Assembly: GCA_963585895.1 (NCBI GenBank)
Contig: CAUZXS010000173.1
Span: forward strand, 70,001 to 134,000
Length of the DNA: 64,000 nucleotides
Source of the DNA: Sepioteuthis lessoniana
Taxonomy: Eukaryota > Mollusca > Cephalopoda > Myopsida > Loliginidae
Reading direction: 5' to 3'
How positions within the stretch are numbered: the stretch's first letter is position 1; each line of letters starts with the position of its first letter. The notes under the pieces were generated by a model. The model was not told the DNA's origin and ran no database searches. It was given only the letters and a program-made list of their open reading frames with translations. A program made the position numbers and the translations under genes. Positions 22,464 through 35,500 of the stretch are shown one piece after another.

Positions 22464-23415
22464 GTACGTCTTTCTAATCCAACTGTTCACTGTTGAATGA
22501 GACCGAGTTTCTCTCTCGTACCCTTAAGTTTCTTTCAGGCATGGGCAGTTCCAACTTCCTGTCAGGGTCCGCTGGGAACTTGAAAATTTCATAAATTTAC
22601 ATTATTTTATTTATCTTTTTTACTTTTCTAATCATGACAGTCTAGTGAGAACTGTCGCTGTAAAATCTTACACCCGGCCTAGTGGGCATTTCACGAAAAG
22701 GAGGAAGGAAAGTGTTATGGGGACATATCCTACCATACCCCAAAGATGGACTCGTCCAACCTAAACATATTCCCCGAGCTTAGCTCGCTCGGGAGAGACA
22801 AGTTTCTCGTTCCTTACGAGACATTTGACAGACGGACTGCAAGCCGAGCACGGCTAGTACTTCCTGTGTATGACTTCCTTTTTCTGCTAATACAATAACG
22901 TTTACCAATCACCCGTTGTTTGAGATATTCTTCCACCGATCTTATCTGAAGACCACAGCAGAAAGAAAAGACAAAAGCAACGGACTTGAGACAGCATAAC
23001 CATAAGAAAGTGAGGTCTGTGACTTTTTGGCACTTTGTGTGTTTGTAAATGAATGTATCACAAGAGCCTTGTGAAAATCCCAACAGCTACCAAAAAAGCT
23101 GATTCGTTGCTGGTCATTGTCTGGACTGACTCCTTGCTGCCCTCTGACTGTGACTAACTAACAAGCCAACTTTCACTGGTCACCGTCTTCACTGCCCTGA
23201 GATCCCTCTCTGACTGACATGCCAGCTCTCCTGGTCACCTTACCTTGGTCCTTCCACCTCCACTTCACGCTAGAATCCCGAAAATTCACTCGGACATAGC
23301 TCTTTGTCTTCGGCATTATTCAGTCTGAGGAATCTTTTTGTCTAAATTAAGCGTGGGTGGTCTTGGCGCGAAAAAGTCCCAACAATTCGGATATCTATCG
23401 AAACACACACACACA
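22464..23415. other. mixed-composition gene-free stretch
   Basis: CpG-containing sequence that includes short similar phrases at 23105-23235 (CTGACTGTGACTAACTAACA, CTCTGACTGACATGCCAGC), a loose internal repetition. No gene is supported. Confidence 0.3.
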
Positions 23416-23417
23416 CA

Positions 23418-23589
23418 CATATGAACCCAATTATTCTCCCTCCAGCTATGGGTAAATAGTAGGGCAGACTGAGTTCTTCAACCTTGGTAAGGCAACTAGT
23501 CTTGGAGAGTGAAAACTCTGAATTCAAACCTGCTAAACTCCGCTTAAAAATTGACCTTCTGTCATATTCTGCCCGAGCGGAGTGGTTGG

Positions 23590-23592
<3 letters not shown>
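23418..23592 (+). repeat. SINE-1 copy, 5' truncated
   Basis: It starts at ATGAACCCAATTATTCTCCC and carries the whole 3' half of the SINE-1 body to CTGCCCGAGCGGAGTGGTTGG. It is well preserved. Its 3' terminal GAATA runs directly into the TA microsatellite. Confidence 0.85.

Positions 23593-23642
<50 letters not shown>
23593..23642. repeat. (TA)n microsatellite at a SINE 3' end
   Basis: About 25 uninterrupted TA units begin where SINE-1 normally ends in GGTAAATA, so the SINE tail probably seeded the array. Confidence 0.95.
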
Positions 23643-23647
<5 letters not shown>

Positions 23648-23749
23648 TTATTGTGGCACAGTTTGTATGGTTGTATCTAAATTATTTGCGAATAAGACGT
23701 ACTGTTTTTGTAGATTTTTCAGCCCTAAACTTAGGGATGCATATACACA

Positions 23750-24200
23750 AAGCTATATAATTAACATTTGCAAGTTATACACAATTATTTGTGTAAAGCA
23801 CGCACTTAGGACTACTAAATTCTGGAAAAAACCTCCTGTATATAACATGCACAAACTTAGAATTTGTAGCAGTTAAATTTAACTTAAATTTTGTATCAAA
23901 AAATATTATCGGTTTGTACGTACTAAAAATAAGTATAAAGTTTACATTGTTTTGAAACATGAAAATTACACATCATTTACATAACACATGAATGTGTTCA
24001 CACAGAAAGAACAAACTTGGACAAAAATTGCCTCATACAGGTACACCATTTTGTGTAAATACTCTGGCTTGTATGATATTAAACATCCATTCTCATCATC
24101 AAAGCGGGTCAACAAGAGCACAGATTCCTTTGACTCTCTTGCCATCGCTCTTGGTAAGTTTTCTAGAGAGCACTCAGTGTCCATTCATAGCTGATAAATG
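23750..24200 (+). repeat. dispersed repeat DR-A, copy 1 (related to 59070-59420)
   Basis: Phrases such as TCCTGTATATAACATGCACA, TTAGAATTTGTAGCAG, TTAACTTAAATTTTGTATC, ACTAAAAATAAG-TATA and GTCAACAAGAGCACAGATTC recur in the same order with mismatches at 59130-59400. Overlapping short ORFs on both strands (23966-24194) contain no recognised domain. Confidence 0.45.
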
Positions 24201-24484
24201 TAAGTTTTTGCTCGTTGGTCATATCTTTCTAGATGTACGAGTCTACAGGAGAATATCACTTAGGAATTTCTTCTTGCTTCTCCGGTTTGCAAGATTGGAT
24301 TTAAATAGCCTTAAAACTGCAGTCTGCAGTATCCTTGTGAAGTTTGCGTTTAGCTTTTTCTGCAAGCATTTAATCAAGTTGTGTAACCATACAATGGTAT
24401 TTACACGGCAACTGCTTTGAAGAATTTGCATTTTATTTTATTAGAGAGGTCAAATTTCCCTATCGTTAACCAGTTAATAGCAGT

Positions 24485-25770
24485 TCATGTTTTACCTGTG
24501 CATACATAGACATGACTTTCAGTCGATGAGATATCTCTACCAAGTATATGAACAAGTCCACTTATTTTCGATGCTTGCCGTTTAATGAAGAGATGGCTCA
24601 GTCTTGACTGAAACACATGAACTCTATTTTCTCTGAGCTCCCACGCAGACCAATGCATATTGTTGTCTGCTCTAGACTATGCCGCATAGATTGGGCTTAT
24701 ACTTTTGTAAATGTTTTGATAATTAAAGTTATTTGCCATTAAAATGTGTATCTTTTTGCATTCAGTTTTCTTCTCTGATTTTGTGTCGGCACTTGTATTT
24801 ATTTCGTTGATTTCTGAAGAGAAAATGTGAAACCAACTCCCCCAATGATGGAAGAGTGTACTCGTGCACTTGTTTTAAATGAATCAAATTTGATTAAGTT
24901 TGAAGTATTGCAATAACTTAGGTCCTTTACAATTTAAAAGTAAGAAAGTAATTTATATAGTTAGACAAGATGGAACCTTCCAGGATGCACACAAAGAATA
25001 GAAGTATTCTTTATTCATTTAATTTTGTTAAAATAAAGTGATTCTTTGGGGATTTTATTCTCTCATAGAAAACATTAATAATATACAATACTTACTAGCA
25101 CAATGTATATTTTAAGAGAAAATCGCTGATTAAATCAACACGTACTTAATATGAATTTTAAGAAAGAAAAAAGTTTACTTCTTGTGACACATGAAAATTT
25201 CTTTGCAGAAATTTATTTCGTGATGAAACTATACCTGATGTCTTAGATTTATGGTTAAAAAATATGAAAGATAAAACGATTGAGAGGATAAGATGTGCAA
25301 TGTAAAAGAATTAAAGGGATAAAATTTGCAATATAAAGGAAATTAAAAGAGTAAAATTTGATTTGAAGAGAATGACACTTGAGCCAAATTTAGTATTTAA
25401 CTGGATAATGTTTTAGGGGCTTTAATGTGTAATTTTAAACGGCAAGTTCTGCAGATTTTTAGTTTGGATACTGATTCGAAAAGATAATACAAAGTTTTTT
25501 TTTTAAAAAGGAATTTTATACAAAAAAAAAACAAGAAAGAAAGGGATAGAAAATATGTTGCGAATTTTAGTACAATCTGCGGGAACTTATTTAAGAGAGT
25601 ATCCAGGAAAGAAAGTTATTTGAATTGGAGTATTTTTCTTTGCTTTTTAGTTATGTCGAAATGTTTCAGTGTTCATTTAATTTCGAGTCTTCTTTAAAGT
25701 ACTTTTCAGCAGAATTCTCGGTTGAATTTTCTTTCAGTTGTTTAACTTGTTAAAATTTCAGTAGTCGATT
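24485..25770. other. gene-free AT-rich stretch
   Basis: AT-rich sequence with purine-rich phrases (AAAGAATTAAAGGGATAAAA and the related 25310-25350 segment). No gene or known repeat is recognised. Confidence 0.4.
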
Positions 25771-26057
25771 TTCGTTTAATTTTATTTTTATTTCTTGTGA
25801 AGCTTCTTGCCTTCGCAGTTTAAAATATTTATCGGCTATTCAAGAAACTAGTGACGAAACCCTTCTGCTGGCTTAAGTTTTCGTGCCTTTACGGTTGGTC
25901 CTCGAATTCCTAATTTCGTTTGATTTTGGTTTTATTTCTTGGGAAGCTTCTTGGCCTTTACAGTTTGAAATATTTATCGGCTATTTAAGAAGCGAGTGAC
26001 GAAACCCATCTGCTGGCTATTTTTCCTGCCTTCCGGTTTGGTCCACGAATTCGTACT
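25771..26057 (+). repeat. 145-bp tandem duplication (two units)
   Basis: The block from TTCGTTTAATTTT through GAAGCTTCTTGCCTTCGCAG, ATATTTATCGGCTATTCAAG and TAGTGACGAAACCC to TCCTCGAATTCC is repeated at once from 25916 with about 10-15% differences. The two units are 145 bases apart. The origin is unknown. Confidence 0.85.
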
Positions 26058-26193
26058 GAGGGTCCCAATAGTAGTTCTCGACAAGTAGTGGGAGGTAGCT
26101 TTTTGGTGGCGTATTGTCTGGGATTATTCTTCTCTTTTCCACTGGGACCAAATCAAGTGCCCCACCTGGTCGGCTTGTTTTGTTTTTTTTTCC

Positions 26194-26519
26194 TTAGAAA
26201 TAATTCTTTATCATATTTACCCAACCCCTCCGCTCGGGCAGGGTATGACACAAGGTCAGTTTTTTAAGCGGAGTTTAACAGGTTTGAATTCAGAGTTTTC
26301 CTTCTCCTAGACTAGTTGCCTCACCAAGGCTGAAGAACCTAGTCTGCCCTACTATTTACCCATAGCTGGAGGGAGAATAATTGGATTCATACCTTTCCCA
26401 AGGGTATTAGTGCTATGTGAAATGCAATCAGTCCAGGACTTGAACTCGTGTCGCCGTGTCCACTTCCTGCGACGATAACCATTACACCACTGGCACCTCC
26501 ATTAGAAATAATTCTTTAT
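26194..26519 (-). mobile_element. young full-length SINE-1 with 18-bp target-site duplication
   Basis: The body occupies 26212-26501 on the minus strand. The tRNA-like head is at the right end (GGTGCCAGTGGTGTAATGGT with TATCGTCG, then the box-B-like GAGTTCAAGTCC). The tail is at the left, ending in GGGTTGGGTAAATATG. Both sides carry the same 18 bases, TTAGAAATAATTCTTTAT, at 26194-26211 and 26502-26519, without a mismatch. This is a textbook LINE-mediated insertion that has not had time to diverge. The element is non-autonomous and encodes no protein. Confidence 0.93.
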
Positions 26520-29500
26520 AATGGTAAGTGTAGAATCTTCTTTGCATCTGATGACAATTATGTCCATTCTTTTCTTTGAGGAAATATTGAGAAATGATCT
26601 CCCATCGATTGTAGTCCGGTAATTGGGATGACCACATGCATCTTCTGACTAGTTGCTTTGTCAACGCTTTTTGCACCATCTTGTGTTTTTAAAGATCTAC
26701 AGAATATTGTATGGCTTCATTCGTACTTTGACAAAATGTGGCTGGGTCTGCATTTATACGATGTGGAACAAGGAAGATAATACGGTCTTGTTCCTACATC
26801 TCTCCCACCTATTGGGAGGTGCTCGTAGTGGGATGGTTACCGTCGTAGGAAATGGACACAGCGACCGGAGACCGAATCCTGGGCGAGAATGTTAGCATTT
26901 CACATAGGTCTTACATCCTTGGGAAAGGTATGAATCCAATTATCCCTCCAGCTATGGTTAAAAAGTAGGGCAGCCTGGCCCTTTAAACTTGGCATGGCAA
27001 CCGGTCTAGCAGAAGGAAATCTCTTAATTCGAATCTGTTAAACTCCGCTTGGAAATTGACCTTCTGTCGCATCCTGCTCGTGTTGGTAAATACATTCATC
27101 TCCCCCACCCTTTCTTGACAGGCAGAAATTGCGCATCTTAGGTTTTATCAGGGAACTTCGTTGGGGGATGGCCTACACCGACTGCATCTCGGCAAAATAG
27201 TAAGACTCCCCCAACGAGTGTCCTGCATATAACACTAAACAGTCTGATGGTGAGTCTTCAGTAATGCTGGAGCTTTGGGGAATGTGGAGTATCCCTTTAT
27301 TCCCATTGCTCCCAGGTCCACTCTAGCCCGAAGTGGTAGCACCTGATAGGGTTCTGTCTGAGAGTCAAATGGAACAAGATCTAGTACTTAAGCTAAACTG
27401 AATTGTTTGAAACAGAACTGTTTTTACATTTATCTAGGTGTAAACCAATGATTGATTTATCTACAAATATATTTAGAAATCATATATTTGATATAAACGT
27501 ATAAAATAGATTTGGCATTAAATAACCTACAGTGGTTGATTTGTCACCAAAATAAACTATTTTGATAAAATAAAATTCGGGAATCTGTATTCAGTCAAGT
27601 TGTGATGAGGTTATTTAATTCGAATCATTTTGGTCGGATGAGTGTCATATCATCTGACCTCATTCAGTCTCATTATCTCCATAATTTGTTATTGCTTTAG
27701 AGAGTTGCTAATTCTACTATAACATCTATATTCTCTGAGAGTTGGACATTTTGGGAGGAGGGGTGTATGCGGAAATCGGCAAACAAGAGCTTCCACCATA
27801 GAAAGTGGATCAGGAGAAAGACCGTCAGAAACCCTTTGCCATTTACCCGGGCAATGCTAGATAGTAAAGAAATATCTGAGTGATTTTTCTCTTAGCTTCG
27901 AGAGGCAAGGTGGGGTATTTTACTAAGATTTCTGTCTACAAATACTCTCGTTAATAGTTGATGATCAATTAGCACTATTATGTTAAAACACCCAATTATA
28001 TACATGTGATATCTTTATAATGCCCCGGCGGTGCAAAATCTACTGCTTGTAAATACGATGCGTCAGCCCTCAAGACAACAGATTGGGGCTTTCTCAGTCG
28101 GGGATGTACAAAGCTACTATGACTGCAGAAAACTCACGCGTTCTTGGCTCCAGTTTCATGCAAGGCAGATTATTTGGTTTGTATAGAAAGTCTTGACCCC
28201 TTTTTTCCAAGCCAATGATTATCTAATTGGATTGCTAAAATGCATTATCAAGGTTTTTATTCCGAGCAAAATGTGAATTCTGTTTGAAAAGGGTCCGAAA
28301 AAGTGACAATGTAGGACTGAAAAAATATTTCCGGCTACTTGGTTTACTAACCCGAGCCAAGACCTGCCATTAGAGATATTCTTTGAGATTGAGAAGTTTA
28401 TAATTGAATTTCGCATCCTTTTAGAAGGAGTCACTCTCGATGGTGTTATCTGAAGGCCTCCGAACTGAACTACATTTCGGCAGGATTGGAATTTATCTTT
28501 AATGACAATTTCATTTTTTCGCTGTATGTTAGGTACTCAAATCTGAGATAGCCTGAAGATTCTTAATCGGGGAGAATTGAGTGATAGCCATCCAACACTG
28601 TCTTCTTTTTGTTGTAATGCTAATTGGAATGGCAAACTTGGGCGGTGCGTTGTTATTGTGGGATAAGATTTCAAGTGGGCTTTGGTATCAACGACTCGAA
28701 GGCTTGTCTTAGTTTATTTATCGTATCTGAGAACTAAAACTTACCCTTGTGGGGGTTGTATGTTATTTGGTTATTTCAGTAGTTGTGCGTCCGTAATTTA
28801 CATTATTTCATCCACAAATACAACACAAAACTTTACAATTGCGTAAAAGAAATGGAATAGAACACAACGAACATTAAACAACAAACAATTTGATATGCAT
28901 ATAACAGAATATGAAAATAAAGTTTGGCAAGAAGAAAATAAATTTGTTTAAAGGTGTGTGTATGTTAACAGAGTCCGTAAATAAGTCGTTCTTACTTAGA
29001 TTAAGTTCATAGCGGGTTTTATGATTGTGGCGACAGTGTGTCGCGTTGATAAAAGAAAGTTTGTCGGGTTTTTCTTTTGAATGTGATTCGCCGCCATCTG
29101 TAGCTAGGCCATGAACTTTAGTTGAGGAAGGAAAGGGATTTACCAGACAGAGTATCGGCTACTGCTTTACTGGCTTGTGGTTTAGTCTTAGTGTGTTATT
29201 TATACCGTAATAGCTGATCAAAGAATCGTCCTAAAATTTTGGCGCGTAGACATTTATTGACCAATCAGATTTGTATTTTACTATTTTAATTTCGTGCCTA
29301 AATATTTTCTGTTAGTTCACTTCCGAGCCTAATTTGCTAGAATGTTCTATTCCCTGTTTTTTAGCTGATTCGTTGAAAAATATAAAAATGTAATTTAAAT
29401 GCTAATGCGGGTTTGATCCTAAATTTCTAGAATGTTCTTAAGTATGTTTTTATTGCTTATTTTAAGACTAGAAAAAATGTGTATCCTATAGACTCCTTTA

Positions 29501-32500
29501 TCAATTGAAGGTTGTATGAACACTTACGTCAAAGCATAGTAACCTGCATGGGATGACATGAGGTTTGTTGGGGGCAAAGCCATTTTCCTTTCGAGGAACT
29601 AAGACACTTGGACGTACTTTCTGGTCGTTGAGACAAGAACGAAGAGTTTCAACTTAGCCACACGTTTTATAACGTTACTTTGCCCACGCCACCTAGCGAC
29701 TATAAAAGTACTAATAAAGGAAATCCTTACATCATTTCCGAGTGAATATAGGGAAGTTTTGCAGTCAGTATTCTTTTTATATTTTTATATTTTTTGTGTT
29801 ATTAGCTTGTAATGAAGTTGGGGCGGAGATTTCATTTTATCCAAAGTCTTGATATTCATGTTACGGGAATGAAAACCTCAATTTAGCCGGACATAACGAA
29901 GTAACCGCACTAGCTAAAAGAAAGTAACCTTTACATCCACAAACAATATTAAAAAAAAAACAAAAGAAAGGTCAAACAAGCACTGCAATAAAAAAAAGAT
30001 TACCTTAACATTTATTTTCTTTGGAACAAGAAACATGCAGAAAAGTTCGTTTAATATCGACTATGTTTCGTCAGAATTTAAAGTTCAATGTACGTTCGTT
30101 CTGTTGGAACGTTTCTAATAGCAATTGTTGATTGACTTTTGTGTTGCAAGAAAAAGTGATAAAGACTTTCGTAGCTTATTGAAAATGAAGGTAAATTTGT
30201 GGGGTCAGTCTACTCGGATTAAAAAAGAAGAATAAACCTACGTGTCCTGTCCACCAGTACGATACATTTATGAAACAAACACGAAGAAGTTTTGCTTTTT
30301 TTGTAGACAAGAGGAAATAGATTGAAATAATTGCACATTTCTTTACAGGGTGTCTCAAAATAGACGCAACTCATTGATATAATGAGGACTTATTACTGAG
30401 ACAAGCATAATGGCAGTCATTTGGAATGCGTCCTGTAAAAAATGCATCCTTTAAGGTAGAGACATCAAACCAATGTTGTTTTTTTGTTGTTCAGCTTTCA
30501 GAACTTTTTTGAGTTTGTTGTCTCAGTAATAAATAATGATCATATAAATGGGTTGCATATATTTTGACACAGTTTTGAATGATTTTGTCTCCAAATAAGT
30601 TGTAACGCAAAATATTTTTCCTCTCTGGTCCAAGGCATTTGTGATCGAGGATTAATAGTCATTATAATATACTATTTTTAAATCTGAAACAAAAAAGAGC
30701 ACAATGTTTATATTGATAGTGTTATAAGCAGTCACGTGTCCCATGTTTATTGAGACATACTATACATAGAAAAATTTGAAATTTGTCGCCGTGTTATGTC
30801 GTAAGATCACAAGTTCAAAAGTTAAGTATCCGCTAATATATGCTGCACACATTATATTGACTTAGTGGATGTGTGGCTGATGTTTGACTGTGTGTGGGGG
30901 TGCGGGTATGTGAAATCTGATTGAGGTGGTTCCAAAAAAGTGGACAGAAAGATGGTAAAACTTGTTTTCGTCTATGAATATTTCGCAGTTGACTAGTGTG
31001 GAGTCAGGGTAACGAGATGGAAATTTGGTCGGTGTTGCCATGTCTAAGTAGCTAGCTATGTATGTCGTGGTTACTTGAAAGGAGTCTTGTCTTGTGTTCG
31101 CATGTTCAGTCGTTGACCGAGTGGGATATTTATCCAACCGCACTAATAGGTTGGATATGACACAAGATCAATTTTTGTTGGAGAAGGGCACTCACTAATC
31201 GAGACTTATCCGCAGCCGTCATAAAAAATTATTCCGTCGCTGGCCGTGTGTTTCAGTTGCCGTCGAAAACGTGAATAAATAAATATCTTGATCACGTGAC
31301 TAGTTCCAAACTAAAGCTTTTATTTCTGCACGGGAAATCACTCCAGCAGCAGGTTTATTTGGAATTAAACTGCGTAGACGACAGCAAAAAGCACAACATC
31401 GTGCTCTCTTGTCCAATTTGATTCCAGAAACCACTTATTTAATTTTGGATCCTAATTTTTACTGATTTGTACAAAATATTTTGGTTAACGTGTAGGGAAC
31501 GAATAAATAAATAAATAAATAAAACTTTAAAAAATGAATAAATAGACAAAAAGAAAACTATTAAATTTGAAGAAATGTAAAACTCCCAGAGGTCTCTAAC
31601 GGAAAAGGAGATGATGCATGCGTAAAAGAAAAAAGGCATTCCTCTTGAAAAAGGAGACGATATTATCTTTCTCTTTCAGGCAGTGTCCGTCGAACCAACA
31701 ACACCAATTTTGCTGTCTGGTGTTTTGGGCACCATGCTACGTCACAAGACGTAGCGTTGGTTAGTCCCTTCACCCAATAAATAAAGGAAAGTATAGAAGA
31801 AATGTTTTCGTCTCTTATCTATTTCTATCTTTTCTTTTTGTATATTTCTTTTGGGACTTTCTTTGGGCAAGGCATTGCGCCGGCCAGTCAACGTGGGGTG
31901 AAACAGTGTAACCAAAATATGGAGTCAGATATCTTACGGCAACACAGCCTTGCCCTTAGCCCCTGACCTTCATAAGCCTTCAAACCCCACAAACGACAGT
32001 TTTTGGGTTCACATCCGATTAAGTAGTATTTTCTGTTCCAACATCCAGATTTTTCATTGCTCAGTCGGCTGGGGCTGCACCTCTGCAGAGAGGTAAGACC
32101 CCCACACACGCACACACACAACGAGTTTCCTAGAAATGACACAAAACAATCTGATGGTGAGGTTCCAGTGATGCTGGAGCTTGAGGAATGTGAAGCACCC
32201 CTTCATTGCCATCCTTCCCAGGTCCACTCTGGCCCGGAGTGGTAGCACTTGAAAGGGCCCTATCTATGAGTTAGATAGAAGTAAACAGTGTACTTTTGCT
32301 AAACTGAATTGTTTGAATTAGAACTGTTTGACTAAACTGAATAGCTTGAAATAGAAATGTTTTCGACAAACTGTGTACTTAAGCTAAACTCAATTGTTTA
32401 AAATGACTTTTGACATTGAAACTCTACTTAGGCTAAACTGAACTATTTAATATAGATCTGTTTTCACGTTTAACCGCGTGTAAACAAAATTTATACTTAT

Positions 32501-35500
32501 ACTAAACTGAACAGCTTGAAATAGAAATATTTTTGGCAATTAAACTGTGTACTCATGCTAAACTGGATTGTTTAAATAGGACTGATTATTTGTATAAAAT
32601 GGATTTGGCTTTGAACAGCCTGCAAGGATTGATATGCTGTAAGAACCAAACAACCCATCATCCAACTCTTAGAGCATTGAATAGTCCAGCATGTTAAAGA
32701 TCTCTTTTGTAAGCTTCTCGCGTAAAGCTTAGAAGAGGCGACAGATACGTTGCAGGGTCGATAAATACGTCAATCCCACAAACTTAGGAAAAATAAGAGA
32801 TTGACGACCAACTAGGCTAGGATGACAAAGAAATGAATTGAATCGAAGAGCCAAGCTTTTATTTGGTGAATCGATAACAATGAAATTAGTTGGTCCGCTC
32901 AAGAACTAAGATGCAGTCAGTTGCCGTGAGCAATTGGTCTGTCGCAGGTTTGGAAATGCAGATGCTGTTTCGCTGATTCAATAGCTGGTTGCTGATGTGG
33001 CAACTAGTTTGGAGGTGTTTGCTTGGAGACATTAGAACTGTTGCTGCAAGTGTCTGCTGTTTGGTGATGCAGGAGACTGCTGTTGCAAGTGTCTGCTGCT
33101 TGGTGATGCAGGTGTCTGCAGCTTGTTGGTGCAAGTACTACTGGAAGCGATACTGCAGGATCTTCCTGCAGTCTAGCTGGCTACGTCGGTGTCGTCTCGA
33201 GGTATCAGCAGAGTGGTGTAAGCGAGGAGACGAAAGAGGATCATCTGAAATAGCTCTTAAAAGGGCAGCCTTGTGACTTTCTCTCTCAACAGTCCTTTAG
33301 GGGACTAATTTCTGAGAGAGAGCCGTGGTGATTGGTTGGTTGGTTCCTGCATCGTCAGGTATTGGCTGCTGGGTTGGCCAGTAGCTGTGCGTCTTGGGCA
33401 CCTGCTGCTGATAATGCCTTGGTCGGAGTACTATGACCAGAAGATATACATAGATCTTCCTCGTCTCCAAGACAGCCAAATGTGTATCTTAGATCGTTGA
33501 TTGCTGTGTTTATATGGAGGTAACAGGTTGCTTCTTTTGTAGTTTTACTTGAAGAAATACAGTGTCGTGGTCCTATGCTAGTCACAGAGCCCAATGTGGT
33601 GTGACTACTAGTCACAGTACTTTTTTGGCTGTTGTGTTCGTGACTACCACATTAGCTTCCAACAGTTTGCTTTGTCAAATATTTCCGTGCCCACGCTGTG
33701 TTTGAAAGATCCACGAAAGTGGTGGGGACACTATTTAGCCGGATCTTCTTCTGACAGTCAAGTGATACGAGTGGTTAGATTGTCTAACAACTCAGAGAAT
33801 AGAGAAAACCCGCTGTTAACAAACAATAAAAAATGCTGTTTTTTTTATTTATTGAAACACGTTTGTGAACACAATAAATAACAAGCAAACGATACTTGCT
33901 TTCCTGGCAAAAAAAGAAAGAATATCGAGAGAGGAAGAGTGACGATGAGGTGCGGCTAGAAGGACACTAATATCTCTAAAGTCTGGGGCACTGAATTTTT
34001 GTGAAGTCCGAAGAATAGATACAGTAAGGAATTTGGTTAGTGTTTTTGTTTTATGCTAATTAGCATGGAGTTCTGCTGTAGCCAGGGAGGTCTTAATGCA
34101 ACTGAAGAATTTTTGAGGCTAGGGACTTCGTTACCTCTTTTGTCAGAGTTTTCTTCCTGCAACAATTTTCGAAGTCACTTTTTTTTTCTTTCCTTTCTTC
34201 CTGGATTTCTCTTCCCTGGTCGAGTCAAAAGTCACCGAGTCGATATTTTAGAGAAGAAATTTTTAGACCTAAACATCTGTGATTGGTCAGCCAATGAGGA
34301 TCTAGTTTTCATTGACACTGTTTTTGCTCCTCTCTTCAATCAGTCTTGCGCACATGTCGATAACCCCAGCCTCTGACCATTTGGATTTCGCTGGGTGCAA
34401 TTCTGGAGAGGTCAGGCAGTGCGTTTTGCTTCGCACCCAACGGTAGCACCTGAAACTTTTGACAGCTTTGAAAAATCTAGCAACTTGCTAGCGACCAGGA
34501 ACCTTTTTTCGAATTGGTAAACTCAGAAGAATTAATCATTATCCAACGATACGATTTTAACAATTTTTATTTTAACAAAATTACTTATGATTAAGAAAAA
34601 AAAACCGACTTAAATTGAATTCTGAACGCCTGTATAATTCCTTGTAGTCTCATAAACTTCTTGATTATTGCAAAAGACGGTGATTTTTGGAAATAAATTC
34701 AATATTTTTCTGAAATTCTCATATCTATATATAATCGTAGTCAATCGGCTATTCATAACACACACAAAACCCCCCAAACAAACCCCATTTCCAAGAATCG
34801 ATGAGTCACTGATGCTATCAGCTAATAGCTACCTATATCCTGGTTGTTAAGAAACCTTTAGTGTTTTGGGGAAGTGGTTAATTTCTCTAACACTATAAAT
34901 TATTTGGCAACACAAATGAATAACGAAACTTTTTTAAACAACACAACAAAGAAAGGTTTATTATCATAGCAGGCGTAAAGGAGTGAGAGTGAGAAAGTGT
35001 CCCTGGTTAGTATGTTGGTCCTTGTTTTGTAGGAAGTGTGTGTGAAGCTCGCTGCTGTGTGTTCTTCAGCGATGGGATTCCAAGTGGAATCAGTAGCTGG
35101 ATGTATGAGAGGTCTGTATGTGCTGCTGGCTAATGGCTCTCTGTCTGTCTACTCATTACCCAAAAAAGGACTAGAAAAAAGAGTTATTCAGCGGAAGAAG
35201 GAATCAATGCGTTCTTATTGGATTGGTCAATTAGTGGCCGAATCACTTGGCGGGGGCATTGATTCGCGAAAGGAAATAGATCTGTGGCTGCTACAAACTA
35301 AATAGCTCCACAAGACCGTCTTTTAAAAATGATAAATTCAGCCGGTCTTTCAAAGGATAGTCCACAGTCCCAGTTCAACTCTACGATCAAGCCTTATCAG
35401 CAGCAGCTGCCCATGACGCACTGCTCCAGGATTCCCCTTAAGCCGATGTCCTGATTATAGCCTGCTGACGACGCAGGAATATTACCAGCCTCTCAGCTTA